The notes beneath the pieces were generated by a model, which saw only the letters and a program-made list of their open reading frames with translations, was not told the DNA's origin and ran no database searches. Below are positions 7,249-15,842 of a stretch of DNA of 33,353 nt, piece by piece. How positions within the stretch are numbered: the stretch's first letter is position 1; each line of letters begins with the position of its first letter. The DNA lies in contig CANJBY010000021.1 in the NCBI GenBank assembly GCA_947472735.1, forward strand, positions 1-33,353, in the 5' to 3' direction. Position numbers and translations under genes: made by a program. This DNA comes from Sphingomonadaceae bacterium (GTDB lineage Bacteria > Pseudomonadota > Alphaproteobacteria > Sphingomonadales > Sphingomonadaceae).

Positions 7249-9150
7249 TCAGGCCGCCTTGCGCACGTGTTGCAGGAAGTCTTCCACCTCGCGGCGCAGG
7301 CTGCTTGCCTGCTGCTCCAGTTCGTTCGACGAATCGAGCACCTGCGAAGCGGCCGCGCCGGTCGAGAGCGAGGCATCCCGCACCTGGCTGACCGAGTGCG
7401 AAACGTTTTCCGTGCTGCGCGCCGCCAGATCAATGCTGCGGGCCAAATCCTGCCTGGCGACCGACTGCTGATCAACCGCAGCAGCAATCGACACCGAAGT
7501 CGCTTCGAGCTGGTTGATCTGTTCGGCGATGATGCGCAGCGACGTGACGCTGAGGCCGGTATCTTCCTGGATCTTGCGGATCTGCGCGGCGACCCGCTCG
7601 GTCGCCTTGCCGGTCTGGTTCGCCAGGTCCTTCACTTCGGCAGCGACAACCGCAAAGCTGCGGCCGGCCTCCCCGCCCCGCGCGGCCTCGAGGCCGACCA
7701 CATCGCCATTGATCAGCCGCAGCATCACCAGCGTCTGCTCGAGCGCGGGAGCGGCGTTGGCAACCCCCAGCACTTCGGCAAGACTGGCACAGGCTCGTTG
7801 CTGACCGCGCAGCACTACATGACGCAATCCGCCGACGGACTCGCTCTCCAGCTCGTCACCACCCTGAACGATCTCATCGACATAGGAATGCGGGATCAGG
7901 AAGGTCTGGCCAGCGACCCGCACGCTGATCGAGGGGACGATGCTCAGCGTCAGTGGCACGTTGAACAGAATCCGCGTGCCCGCGCCGAGCGTGGTGGTGA
8001 TCGACACGCTGCCGCCGACGCGTTCGATTGCAGACCGCACCGCGTCCATGCCGACCCCGCGGCCGGACAGTTGCGTCACTTCCTGGGCGGTGGACAGACC
8101 CGGCTCGCAGATCAGGGCGGCGCGTTCTTCAAGGGTGAGGTTTTCGGCCGCCTCAGGAGGGATCACGCCGGCAGCGATCGCCTTTGCGACCAGCTGTCCG
8201 GTATCGATCCCTCCGCCATCGTCCATGACCCCGATGCGGATGACATTGCCCGTCTGGCGGGCCGAAAGCCGGATTTCGCCAAGTGGCGGCTTACCGAGCG
8301 CAAGGCGCGCGTTTGGAGATTCGATGCCGTGATCAATCGCGTTGCGGATCACGTGCATCAGCGGATCGCGGATCAGGTCGATCATCTCGCGATCAAGTTC
8401 GACCTCACCGCTCTCGATGCGCAGCACGACCTGCTTGCCGGTTGTCAAGGCGAGATCGCGGACCAGCCGCTGATAAGTCGAGAACAAGGTGCCGATCGGC
8501 TGCATCCGCGCTTGCGTGATGGTGCCCTGGAGATCGCCGAGGATCCCCGAAAGGCGCTTGAACGACGTTTCGAGATCCTGACCGCCGACCCCGTCGAAAA
8601 TGTGCCGCTCGACCTCGTTGCGGGCCAGGATCATGTCGGACACGCCGTTCATCACCCGGTCGAGCAATTCCACCGGAAGGCGTACGGTGCGAGCGGTGAC
8701 GCTGCGGCTGTTGCCCGGTTTCGACTCACTGTCCTGTGCGACGGGTGCGAACACCTCTGCCGCATCGCTCACAGGGGCCGTGCCAGAAAGCATCGCGATC
8801 AGTGCCAGCTCATCGGTATCGGGCGGGGCCAGCGCTTCCCCTGCCTCAAGTGCGCTGATCATCGCGGACGTCCGGTCGATGACTGCCAGGACAGCGTCCA
8901 CCATCGTCCGATCCGGCGAGCGATTGCCGGCGCGAACTTCGGTCAGGACGTCTTCGGCGGCATGGCTCAGCGCCTCAAGCCGGGGCAGATCGAAAAAGCC
9001 GCAGTTGCCCTTCACCGTGTGGAAGAAACGGAAGATCACGTCGAGCCGCTCGCGGTCCGACGGGTCACGTTCCCACGCGACAAGTTCTACCTCAAGCGCC
9101 TGCAGCATCTCGCGCGCTTCGCAGATGAAGTCGTTGATCAGATCGTCCAC
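7249..9150 (-). CDS. cheA: CheA histidine kinase fused to chemoreceptor C-terminal half (chimera)
   Basis: 633 residues with a GTG start at 9150 behind AGGAG. It begins as CheA: Hpt domain with phospho-acceptor His44 (FFHTVKG), dimerisation helix about 150-235, N-box HVIRNAIDHGIE (266-277), G1 DDGGGID (310-316), GRGVGMD (363-369), then a CheW-like domain from about 400. A P2 domain is not evident. At residue 487 the CheW-like domain stops after NGDVVGL and passes in frame into EAARGGEAGRSFAVVAAEV, the hairpin tip and return helix of a methyl-accepting chemoreceptor, to the end. Two different che genes have been joined; the rest of the P5 domain, the receptor N-terminus and any genes between are missing. 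The junction codon is at 7687-7689. No cheW, cheY or cheR lies nearby. Possibly a fossil. Confidence 0.85.
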   Translation of the reverse strand: MDDLINDFICEAREMLQALEVELVAWERDPSDRERLDVIFRFFHTVKGNCGFFDLPRLEALSHAAEDVLTEVRAGNRSPDRTMVDAVLAVIDRTSAMISALEAGEALAPPDTDELALIAMLSGTAPVSDAAEVFAPVAQDSESKPGNSRSVTARTVRLPVELLDRVMNGVSDMILARNEVERHIFDGVGGQDLETSFKRLSGILGDLQGTITQARMQPIGTLFSTYQRLVRDLALTTGKQVVLRIESGEVELDREMIDLIRDPLMHVIRNAIDHGIESPNARLALGKPPLGEIRLSARQTGNVIRIGVMDDGGGIDTGQLVAKAIAAGVIPPEAAENLTLEERAALICEPGLSTAQEVTQLSGRGVGMDAVRSAIERVGGSVSITTTLGAGTRILFNVPLTLSIVPSISVRVAGQTFLIPHSYVDEIVQGGDELESESVGGLRHVVLRGQQRACASLAEVLGVANAAPALEQTLVMLRLINGDVVGLEAARGGEAGRSFAVVAAEVKDLANQTGKATERVAAQIRKIQEDTGLSVTSLRIIAEQINQLEATSVSIAAAVDQQSVARQDLARSIDLAARSTENVSHSVSQVRDASLSTGAAASQVLDSSNELEQQASSLRREVEDFLQHVRKAA

Positions 9151-9230
9151 ATCGGCTCCTCTGGCGAGGTGCTATGACTACAAAAAGTTAAGGGCCAGTT
9201 AGAGATAGTTCGATCGGCGACGCGACGCGC

Positions 9231-9248
9231 TTGTCACGCAATTGTCAT
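9231..9248 (+). promoter_or_regulatory. Pho box upstream of phoR
   Basis: TTGTCAC (9231-9237), four bases, TTGTCAT (9242-9248): two 7-base direct repeats with 11-base periodicity, as in the PhoB consensus CTGTCAT-N4-CTGTCAT. It lies 57 bases before the phoR start. Confidence 0.75.
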
Positions 9249-9305
9249 AAGGCCATCGCAGGATGCTGGCGCGTCGCCTCGCGGCATCCTATTGGCGGCA
9301 ACGAC

Positions 9306-10493
9306 ATGCAATCGAAAGTCCCGATTCCACGCACGCCGCTGGCACTTGCAGCGCTGACATCGGCGGCGGTTCCGCTCGCTGGTGGAAGCCTGTGGCTCGG
9401 ACTGGCCGTCGCCCTGCTGTGGATCGGCTCTCTCTGGCTGGCTCGGCCCGAGCCGGCTCCGCTTGAGACCCGGGAGCCGCCAAGAGGCCGGCGCCGCACC
9501 GACGTCGGACCAATAATCGAGCCGGCTCACTTGCCGATGATCATTTTCGACGGAGACCGGATTGTCGCCGCCAATGCCGCCGCGCGCAACGCACTCGGCG
9601 AGCATATCGTCGGCCAGGACGGCCGCATTGCGCTGCGCCATCCCGATGCGGTCCGGCTGCTCGACATGGAGGACGGCACGCAAGTCACTATTAACGGACT
9701 GACCGGTGCCCGCAGCCTGTGGCAGCTGACCCGCGGCCGGATCGACGAGCGGTACTGGTTGCTCGAACTGGTCGACCGGACGACCGAGGCCGACATCAGC
9801 CGGGCCCACACCGATTTCGTCGCCAATGCCAGCCACGAGTTACGCACGCCGCTGGCTGCGGTGATCGGCTATGTCGAAACGCTCGCTGACGATCCCGGCA
9901 AGGTCGACGCCGAGACCGCGAGCCGCTTCCACGGTATTGTCCTGAGGGAAGCGCGGCGGATGCAGAGCCTGGTCACGGACCTCATGTCGCTCTCACAATT
10001 GGAGGCCGAGAAACACGATATCCCGCAGGACCAAGTTGACATGTCGCAGCTCAGTGCCCGGGTCGTAGCGGAATTCGGGGCGACACTGGGGCATGCCCGG
10101 CTGAATTATGCCCGCCCGACAGATGCGTTGACCGTGCACGGCGACGTTCGCCAGCTGGAGCAGCTGCTCCGCAACCTGATCGACAATGCGCTGAGGTACG
10201 GCGGGCCAGAGCTGCCTATCACCATCGAAGCGGAGCGCATCGGTGCACAGGTCGTTCTGCGGGTTACCGACCGCGGCGCCGGCATCCCGCCAGAGCATAT
10301 CCCGCACCTGACCCGGCGGTTCTATCGGACTGACCCCGGCCGCAGCCGCGCCGGGGGCGGAACCGGGCTGGGGCTGGCGATCGTCAAGCACGTGGTCGAG
10401 CGGCACCGCGGCAAGCTCGATATTGCGAGCACCCTGGGCGAAGGGACGACCGTGACAGTCGCCCTTCCCTTGGTCTCATCAGAAGTTGGCTGA
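9306..10493 (+). CDS. phoR: Phosphate regulon sensor kinase PhoR
   Basis: 395-residue membrane histidine kinase that phosphorylates PhoB under phosphate limitation. Two closely spaced hydrophobic segments lie at about 11-45, followed by a PAS-like domain (about 70-160). The H-box is ASHELRTPLAAVIGY with His177, the N-box NLIDNALRYGG, G1 DRGAGIP and G2 GGGTGLGLAIV. Start 9306 (MQSKVPIP) gives a normal PhoR N-terminus; the frame is open back to 9231, but that would place the Pho box inside the coding region. The gene is separated from phoB by the whole pst operon and has its own Pho box. Its last 15 bases overlap the convergent DUF2490 gene. Confidence 0.92.
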   Translation: MQSKVPIPRTPLALAALTSAAVPLAGGSLWLGLAVALLWIGSLWLARPEPAPLETREPPRGRRRTDVGPIIEPAHLPMIIFDGDRIVAANAAARNALGEHIVGQDGRIALRHPDAVRLLDMEDGTQVTINGLTGARSLWQLTRGRIDERYWLLELVDRTTEADISRAHTDFVANASHELRTPLAAVIGYVETLADDPGKVDAETASRFHGIVLREARRMQSLVTDLMSLSQLEAEKHDIPQDQVDMSQLSARVVAEFGATLGHARLNYARPTDALTVHGDVRQLEQLLRNLIDNALRYGGPELPITIEAERIGAQVVLRVTDRGAGIPPEHIPHLTRRFYRTDPGRSRAGGGTGLGLAIVKHVVERHRGKLDIASTLGEGTTVTVALPLVSSEVG

Positions 10494-11150
10494 CAGCCCC
10501 AGCGTCAGCACATTATCGCTACTGTCAGGGCCGTTACGGACGAATCCGTGCTGGTTGAGATAGCCAAAGTCCATGCTGAACTTCTTGTTGAGCGGGACCG
10601 AGACCGAGATGGCGTTGCGCATCCGGTCATACCCGTCGGTTTTCTGGAACGAGGTGGTGTTGAGGTTGACGAAGCTTTCGTGCGTCACGGACACCGTGCT
10701 CTTGCCAACAAAGGGTGCGGACGCCTTTACATAGGGCCGCAACCGCCAACCGGTGCCCGCTACGTTATCGCGCCATCGCGTTTCAAGGCGAACCCGCCCC
10801 GAGAACTTGACCTTTCCGACCACCGCGAAATTGTCGACGTTGACCTGCTGGCGCCAGCGGCGCTCCATCGCCTTGAAATCGCCGTGCAGGTAAGTGGGAT
10901 TGTGGACGTAGCCGGTCCAGATCGTGACCTGCTTGTTGACCTTGTAGCCCACCATCGTCGCATTCTCGAGTTCATAGAAGCCCTTGGCGTCACTGGTCCG
11001 GAAAACGATCTCGTCCTGAACCTTGAAGTTCGAAGGGAGGGCCATGCTCACGCTCAGGGTCTGCCAGTACTGCGTATCCTCGCTAGCGAGCGCGGGACTG
11101 GCGGTGGCGAGCGCGGACAAGGTGGCGAACGTGGCAACGATCAGGCGCAT
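10479..11150 (-). CDS. DUF2490 family outer-membrane beta-barrel protein
   Basis: 223 residues. A signal peptide with cleavage likely after SPALA (about residue 22) is followed by alternating amphipathic strands (WRQQVNVDNFAVVGKVKFSG, RLETRWRDN) and a C-terminal Phe (LGLSANF), the usual insertion signal of outer-membrane barrels. This matches the DUF2490 family, whose function is not established. It lies on the opposite strand inside the Pho cluster, convergent with phoR (15-base overlap) and divergent from pstS. A probable Pho box lies 38 bases upstream of its start, which suggests phosphate-starvation control. A role in phosphate-limited outer-membrane function is inference. Confidence 0.8.
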   Translation of the reverse strand: MRLIVATFATLSALATASPALASEDTQYWQTLSVSMALPSNFKVQDEIVFRTSDAKGFYELENATMVGYKVNKQVTIWTGYVHNPTYLHGDFKAMERRWRQQVNVDNFAVVGKVKFSGRVRLETRWRDNVAGTGWRLRPYVKASAPFVGKSTVSVTHESFVNLNTTSFQKTDGYDRMRNAISVSVPLNKKFSMDFGYLNQHGFVRNGPDSSDNVLTLGLSANF

Positions 11151-11187
11151 TTATCGAGATCCTCGTGATTGGCGTCGAGGGCCGGGT

Positions 11188-11205
11188 ATTACTGTTATGT
11201 GACAG
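11188..11205 (-). promoter_or_regulatory. Probable Pho box for the DUF2490 gene
   Basis: Read on the minus strand: CTGTCAC (11205-11199), ATAA, CAGTAAT (11194-11188). The first repeat is nearly perfect, the second matches 5 of 7. The spacing is the canonical four bases. Confidence 0.5.
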
Positions 11206-11218
11206 GTTGATGACGCTG

Positions 11219-11244
11219 CATGCCACGCATATGGCATTGGCATG
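11219..11244. promoter_or_regulatory. Nested TGCCA/TGGCA dyads between DUF2490 and pstS
   Basis: CATGCCA at 11219-11225 is matched by TGGCATG at 11238-11244, and also by an inner TGGCA at 11232-11236. The dyads sit between the two divergent Pho boxes and could be a second operator. No known regulator is recognised. Confidence 0.35.
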
Positions 11245-11285
11245 TCAACACTGTGCGACACTGGACCGGCATCACCATGTCAATC

Positions 11286-11303
11286 CTGTCATCAATTTGT
11301 CAT
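11286..11303 (+). promoter_or_regulatory. Pho box upstream of pstS
   Basis: CTGTCAT (11286-11292), CAAT, TTGTCAT (11297-11303). The first repeat is a perfect consensus half and the second differs at one base, with 11-base periodicity. It lies 48 bases before the pstS start, a typical PhoB activation position. Confidence 0.88.
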
Positions 11304-11351
11304 CAAACCCCACCAGAGCTGCTCTACCACTGCGGATGGAGTAGATTCGCC

Positions 11352-12395
11352 ATGAAGACAAAGATTTTTGCCCTTTCCGCCACGCTTTCGGCCACCGCGC
11401 TGCTGAGCGCGTGCGGCGGTGCCCAGAATGCCTCCCGCGACCAGATCCGTGCGGTTGGCTCCTCGACTGTCTATCCTTTTGCCAAGGTCGTAGCGGACGC
11501 GCTGGCCAAATCGAACACCGCGATCAAGTCGCCGATCATCGAATCGACCGGCACGGGCGCGGGCATGAAGCTGTTCTGCGCCGGCGTCGGCGTCGAGCAC
11601 CCTGACGTGGCCAACGCCTCGCGCCGGATCAAGAAGTCTGAGTACGAGGATTGCGCATCGCATGGCGTGAAGGACATCGTCGAGATCCAGGTCGGGCTTG
11701 ATGGAATCGCCTTCGCTGAAGCCAAGGGCGGCCTCGGGCTCGCCCTGACCCCGGCCGACGTCTACAAGGCGCTGGCCGCCAATCCCTTCGGCAAGCCAAA
11801 TACCGCCAAGACCTGGAAGGACGTCAACCCCGCCTTCCCGGCCGAGCCGATCCTGGTCTATGGACCGCCGTCGACCTCCGGCACGCGCGATGCGCTCAAG
11901 GAGCTGATCCTGATGAAGGGTTGCGACAGCGATCCGGCCATGAAGGCCCTGAAGGACAGCGACAAGGACCAGCACGACAAGGTCTGCGGCGAGGTGCGCA
12001 CCGATGGCGCGTTCGTGGACTCGGGCGAGAACGACAACCTGATCGTCCAGAAGCTTGAGGCCAACCCCAAGGCAATCGGCGTGTTCGGCTATTCCTATCT
12101 GGAGGAGAATGTAGACAAGCTGCTCGGCCTGACCATGAGTGGCGTGACGCCAACCTATGCCTCGATCGCCGACTTCAGCTATCCAGGCGCCCGTCCGCTG
12201 TACATCTATGTGAAGGCAGCGCATGTGTCGGCGATCAGGGGGCTCAAGGACTTCGTGGCCGAATGGGCAAAGAGCTGGAGCAAGGACGGAATCCTGGCCA
12301 AGGCCGGCATGGTCGTTTCGCCCGATGACGTGCAGGCCAAGAACGCCAAGGTCGCGAGCGAGCTGACCCTGCTCGATCCCAGCACGCTCAAGTAA
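11352..12395 (+). CDS. pstS: Phosphate ABC transporter substrate-binding lipoprotein PstS
   Basis: 347 residues. The N-terminus is a lipoprotein signal with lipobox LLSAC (Cys21), so it is probably anchored at the periplasmic face. VGSSTVYPF and STSGTRDA are the phosphate-coordinating loops typical of PstS, which binds inorganic phosphate for PstCAB. The start at 11352 is set by the signal peptide; the frame extends to 11220, but that would cover the Pho box. It is the first gene of the pstSCAB-phoU-phoB operon. Confidence 0.93.
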   Translation: MKTKIFALSATLSATALLSACGGAQNASRDQIRAVGSSTVYPFAKVVADALAKSNTAIKSPIIESTGTGAGMKLFCAGVGVEHPDVANASRRIKKSEYEDCASHGVKDIVEIQVGLDGIAFAEAKGGLGLALTPADVYKALAANPFGKPNTAKTWKDVNPAFPAEPILVYGPPSTSGTRDALKELILMKGCDSDPAMKALKDSDKDQHDKVCGEVRTDGAFVDSGENDNLIVQKLEANPKAIGVFGYSYLEENVDKLLGLTMSGVTPTYASIADFSYPGARPLYIYVKAAHVSAIRGLKDFVAEWAKSWSKDGILAKAGMVVSPDDVQAKNAKVASELTLLDPSTLK

Positions 12396-12414
12396 GCCGC
12401 AGCGAGGAGCCGAC

Positions 12415-13797
12415 GTGTCACCAGCCATCCCCATCCTGCTAGCCTTAGGGCTCGGGCTGATCGGCTGGCTGGCGGCACGTTCGCGCGCTTGGGCGTTTAA
12501 GCGCGCGCAGACGGAGCGTCTGCATTCGCTACCGTCCTACCACGGTTGGTTCGTGGCAATTTGCGCCGCGCTGCCGGCCTTGCTGTTCGCGATTTTCTGG
12601 ACGGCAACCGCCCCCGGACTAATCCTGACCCGCGTGGCCGCAAGTCCGGCCGCAGCATCGCTCCCGCCCTTCCGTATCCAGCGCGATGCTATCCTGTCCG
12701 AGGCCTCGGCTGTCGCAAACGGTTCGATGACGGCCGCATTCCATCCGGAATCAGCTGCGCTGGTCGATCCGTTCCGGCAAGCAATCGGACAATTCGGCAC
12801 GATCGGCATCGTCGTGACCCTGCTGCTGGGGCTGGCCTGCGGCGGCTTCGCCTATTTGCGGCTGCGCCCCGGTTTCACGGCCCGGACCCAGGTCGAGCGG
12901 GCAACGATGGTCGCCCTGCTGCTGGCCTCGTTGATGGCGATCTTCACAACATTCGGCATCGTGGCGTCGCTCGCCTTCGAGACCTTCCGCTTTTTCAGCA
13001 TGGTCAGCCCGGCGGACTTCCTGTTCGGCACGCATTGGGCGCCCGATCCCATGGCCACCCCGACGGCGGATTCGGGCGCCAATTACGGTGCGGTGCCGCT
13101 GTTCTGGGGCACGGTAATGATCGGCGTGGTTATTGCCATGCTGGTTGCCATCCCGCTTGGCCTGATGAGTGCAATTTTCCTCACGCAATATGCCTCAGCC
13201 AGAGTGCGGCGCTGGATGAAGCCGCTGCTCGAGATCCTGGCGGGCGTGCCGACGGTGGTTTACGGCTATTTCGCGGCGCTGACCGTGGCGCCGGCCGTGC
13301 GGGACGCGGCGCAAGCGGTCGGTATTGCGACAGCCTCGAGCGAAAGCGCGATGGCAGCCGGGATCGTCATGGGGATCATGATTATTCCCTTCGTCTCATC
13401 GATGGCGGATGACTCCATCGCCGCCGTCCCGCAGGCGATGCGCGACGGCAGCCTGGCGATGGGCGCGACGACCTCTGAAACGATCCGCCGCGTGCTTATT
13501 CCGGCCGCGCTCCCCGGCATTGTCGCGGGTATCATGCTCGCGGTCAGCCGCGCGATTGGTGAGACGATGATCGTGGTCATGGCCGCCGGCGCTACCGCCC
13601 GGCTTACCGCCAATCCCTTCGAGAGCATGACCACGGTGACCTTCCAGATCGTCGCCATGCTGACCGGCGAGGGCAGTTTCGATCACCCAGCCACGCTCTC
13701 TGCTTTCGCGCTGGGCATGGTCCTGTTCATCGTCACCCTTACCCTCAACTTCATCGCGCTGCGCTTGGTGAAGCGGTTCCGCGAAGCCTATGACTGA
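12415..13797 (+). CDS. pstC: Phosphate ABC transporter permease PstC
   Basis: 460 residues with a GTG start behind GAGGAG (12404-12409). Hydrophobic segments lie near residues 3-20, 43-65, 120-150 and 160-190, then the MetI-like permease domain from about 220. The domain holds GVPTVVYGYFAAL and the EAA-type loop around AMRDGSLAMGATTSETIRRV. It is longer than E. coli PstC because of the N-terminal extension common in alphaproteobacteria. It overlaps pstA by 8 bases, consistent with translational coupling. It forms the membrane channel for phosphate uptake together with PstA. Confidence 0.92.
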   Translation: MSPAIPILLALGLGLIGWLAARSRAWAFKRAQTERLHSLPSYHGWFVAICAALPALLFAIFWTATAPGLILTRVAASPAAASLPPFRIQRDAILSEASAVANGSMTAAFHPESAALVDPFRQAIGQFGTIGIVVTLLLGLACGGFAYLRLRPGFTARTQVERATMVALLLASLMAIFTTFGIVASLAFETFRFFSMVSPADFLFGTHWAPDPMATPTADSGANYGAVPLFWGTVMIGVVIAMLVAIPLGLMSAIFLTQYASARVRRWMKPLLEILAGVPTVVYGYFAALTVAPAVRDAAQAVGIATASSESAMAAGIVMGIMIIPFVSSMADDSIAAVPQAMRDGSLAMGATTSETIRRVLIPAALPGIVAGIMLAVSRAIGETMIVVMAAGATARLTANPFESMTTVTFQIVAMLTGEGSFDHPATLSAFALGMVLFIVTLTLNFIALRLVKRFREAYD

Positions 13798-15040
13798 CCC
13801 TGTCGATCCCGCCCGCGCCGCGCGCGCAGCCGCTCAGCTCAAGCGCCGCTATGCCGCCGAACGCCGCTTCAAGGCGCTCGGCTTCCTGGCGGTTGCCTTT
13901 TCGGCGATAGTGCTCGCGTTCCTGCTATGGACGATGACCTCCACCGGATTAGGCGGATTCAAGCGGACCGAACTGCGCTTCGACATCGACTTCGCCTCAG
14001 GCCTGCTGACGGTCGATCCATCCCAGCTGCGCGGTGACAGTGCGATGCAGACGCTGGAAGGCGCGGGATTGAAGGACGTGGTCCAGTTCGCAGCCGCGCA
14101 AACGGCGGGCGATCAGGCCGCGGCGGAACTGCAAAGTGATGCCTGGCGCGAAGTGGCCCAAGCCCTGATCGCCGATCCGAGCCGGCTGTCGGGCAAACTT
14201 GCCGTATCTCTCCCGGTGACCAAGGACATGGCTGCTGCGCGCCGCGGTGACGGTCCGGAAGGACTGCGCCCCCTGGCTGCCAGGTTGAAGGCGGAAGGCA
14301 AGCTGGTCCGCGTGTTCGACCTCGGCTTCCTCTCGCGCGCCGATGCCACTGATCCGCAATCCGTCGGCATATGGGGTGCCCTCAAAGGCTCGATGCTGAC
14401 CATGCTGGTCACCCTGCTGTTGGCCTTCCCGGTGGGCGTGCTGGCGGCGGTCTATCTTGAGGAATATGCACCCAAGAACCGCTGGACCGAACTGATCGAA
14501 GTCTCGATCAACAACCTTGCGGCGGTGCCATCGATCATTTTCGGCCTGCTTGGCCTCGCCGTGTTCCTTGGCCTGTTCCCCAACTGGCGCTCCGCCCCGC
14601 TGATCGGCGGAATGACGCTGGCGCTGATGACCATGCCCGTGATCGTCATCTCCGGACGCAACGCGATCAAAGCCGTGCCCCCGTCGATCCGCGATGCGGC
14701 GCTGGCGGTGGGCGCAAGCCGGGTGCAGGAGACCTTCCACCACGTTTTGCCGCCGGCCCTGCCCGGGATCCTCACCGGCACGATAATCGGCATGGCCCGC
14801 GCACTGGGCGAAACCGCGCCGTTGCTGATGATCGGCATGCGTGCGTTCGTCGCCACCCCGGCGGACGGCTTCACCTCGCCCTCCACCGTGCTCCCGGTGC
14901 AAATCTTTCTGTGGTCGGACGAGATCGACCGCGGGTTCGTCGAACGGACCTCTGCGGCGATCATCGTCCTGCTGCTGTTCCTGCTGGCGATGAACGGCAT
15001 CGCCATCTACCTTCGCAACCGCTTCGAGAAACGCTGGTAA
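13790..15040 (+). CDS. pstA: Phosphate ABC transporter permease PstA
   Basis: 416 residues. One N-terminal membrane segment (about 28-46) is followed by a large extracytoplasmic domain (about 50-190) of the DUF3333 type found in alphaproteobacterial PstA, then the permease domain from about 195. The permease contains NNLAAVPSIIFGLLGLAVF and the cytoplasmic loop SIRDAALAVGASRVQETFHHV that contacts PstB. The start overlaps the end of pstC, and pstB begins 3 bases after the stop. The gene looks complete. Confidence 0.92.
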   Translation: MTDPVDPARAARAAAQLKRRYAAERRFKALGFLAVAFSAIVLAFLLWTMTSTGLGGFKRTELRFDIDFASGLLTVDPSQLRGDSAMQTLEGAGLKDVVQFAAAQTAGDQAAAELQSDAWREVAQALIADPSRLSGKLAVSLPVTKDMAAARRGDGPEGLRPLAARLKAEGKLVRVFDLGFLSRADATDPQSVGIWGALKGSMLTMLVTLLLAFPVGVLAAVYLEEYAPKNRWTELIEVSINNLAAVPSIIFGLLGLAVFLGLFPNWRSAPLIGGMTLALMTMPVIVISGRNAIKAVPPSIRDAALAVGASRVQETFHHVLPPALPGILTGTIIGMARALGETAPLLMIGMRAFVATPADGFTSPSTVLPVQIFLWSDEIDRGFVERTSAAIIVLLLFLLAMNGIAIYLRNRFEKRW

Positions 15041-15043
15041 GCA

Positions 15044-15829
15044 ATGACCACCCTGCACGACCTGGACCCTGTTGACGCCAAGATCGCGGCCCGCAACGTC
15101 TCCGTATTCTACGGCGACAAGCGCGCGATCGACGATGTGTCGATCGACATATCCGCGCAATATGTCACCGCCTTCATCGGCCCGTCGGGCTGCGGCAAAT
15201 CGACATTCCTGCGTTCGATCAACCGGATGAACGACACCATCCCCGGCGCGCGGGTAGAGGGAGAGATCCTACTCGACGGGCAGGACATCTACCGCTCCGG
15301 CATGGACGTTGTGCAACTGCGCGCCCGCGTTGGCATGGTGTTCCAGAAACCCAACCCCTTCCCCAAGTCGATCTACGAAAACGTCGCCTATGGCCCGCGC
15401 ATCCACGGCCTCGCCGCGGGGCGCAGCGAGTTGGACGAGATCGTCGAACGCTCGCTGTCGCGTGCCGGTCTGTGGGACGAGGTCAAGGACCGCTTGTCCG
15501 ACAGCGGCACCGCCTTGTCCGGCGGACAGCAGCAGCGCCTGTGCATCGCCCGCGCCATCGCGGTCGATCCCGAAGTGATCCTGATGGACGAGCCCTGCTC
15601 GGCGCTCGATCCGATCGCCACGGCGCGGATCGAGGAACTGATCTTCGAGCTGCGCGGGCGCTATGCCATCGTCATCGTCACCCATTCGATGCAGCAGGCC
15701 GCGCGCGTTTCGCAGCGCACCGCCTTCTTCCACCTCGGCAAGGTGGTCGAATTCGGCAAGACCTCGGAAATCTTCACCAATCCGCGCGCCGAGCGCACCA
15801 AGGATTACATCACCGGCCGCTACGGCTGA
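15044..15829 (+). CDS. pstB: Phosphate ABC transporter ATP-binding protein PstB
   Basis: 261-residue ABC ATPase that powers phosphate uptake. Walker A is GPSGCGKST (about 43-51), the signature is [14 protein letters not shown], and Walker B is [13 protein letters not shown]. The Cys in the DEPCSALDP element is usual for PstB. The H-loop is [13 protein letters not shown]. It lies between pstA and phoU with 3- and 13-base gaps, clearly in one operon. Confidence 0.95.
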   Translation: MTTLHDLDPVDAKIAARNVSVFYGDKRAIDDVSIDISAQYVTAFIGPSGCGKSTFLRSINRMNDTIPGARVEGEILLDGQDIYRSGMDVVQLRARVGMVFQKPNPFPKSIYENVAYGPRIHGLAAGRSELDEIVERSLSRAGLWDEVKDRLSDSGTALSGGQQQRLCIARAIAVDPEVILMDEPCSALDPIATARIEELIFELRGRYAIVIVTHSMQQAARVSQRTAFFHLGKVVEFGKTSEIFTNPRAERTKDYITGRYG

Positions 15830-15842
15830 AAGCAGGCATCGC

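Noticed and set aside
7684..7695. The XhoI site (CTCGAG) at the cheA junction as a sign of cloning
   Set aside because: The other two junctions carry no restriction site, and the bases also fit natural receptor and CheA codons.
7267..9177. 636-codon plus-strand frame opposite cheA
   Set aside because: Antisense shadow of a gene with clear CheA motifs; composition typical of high-GC antisense frames.
13997..15160. 387-codon minus-strand frame opposite pstA/pstB
   Set aside because: Antisense to well-recognised pst genes; His/Gln/Arg-rich shadow composition.
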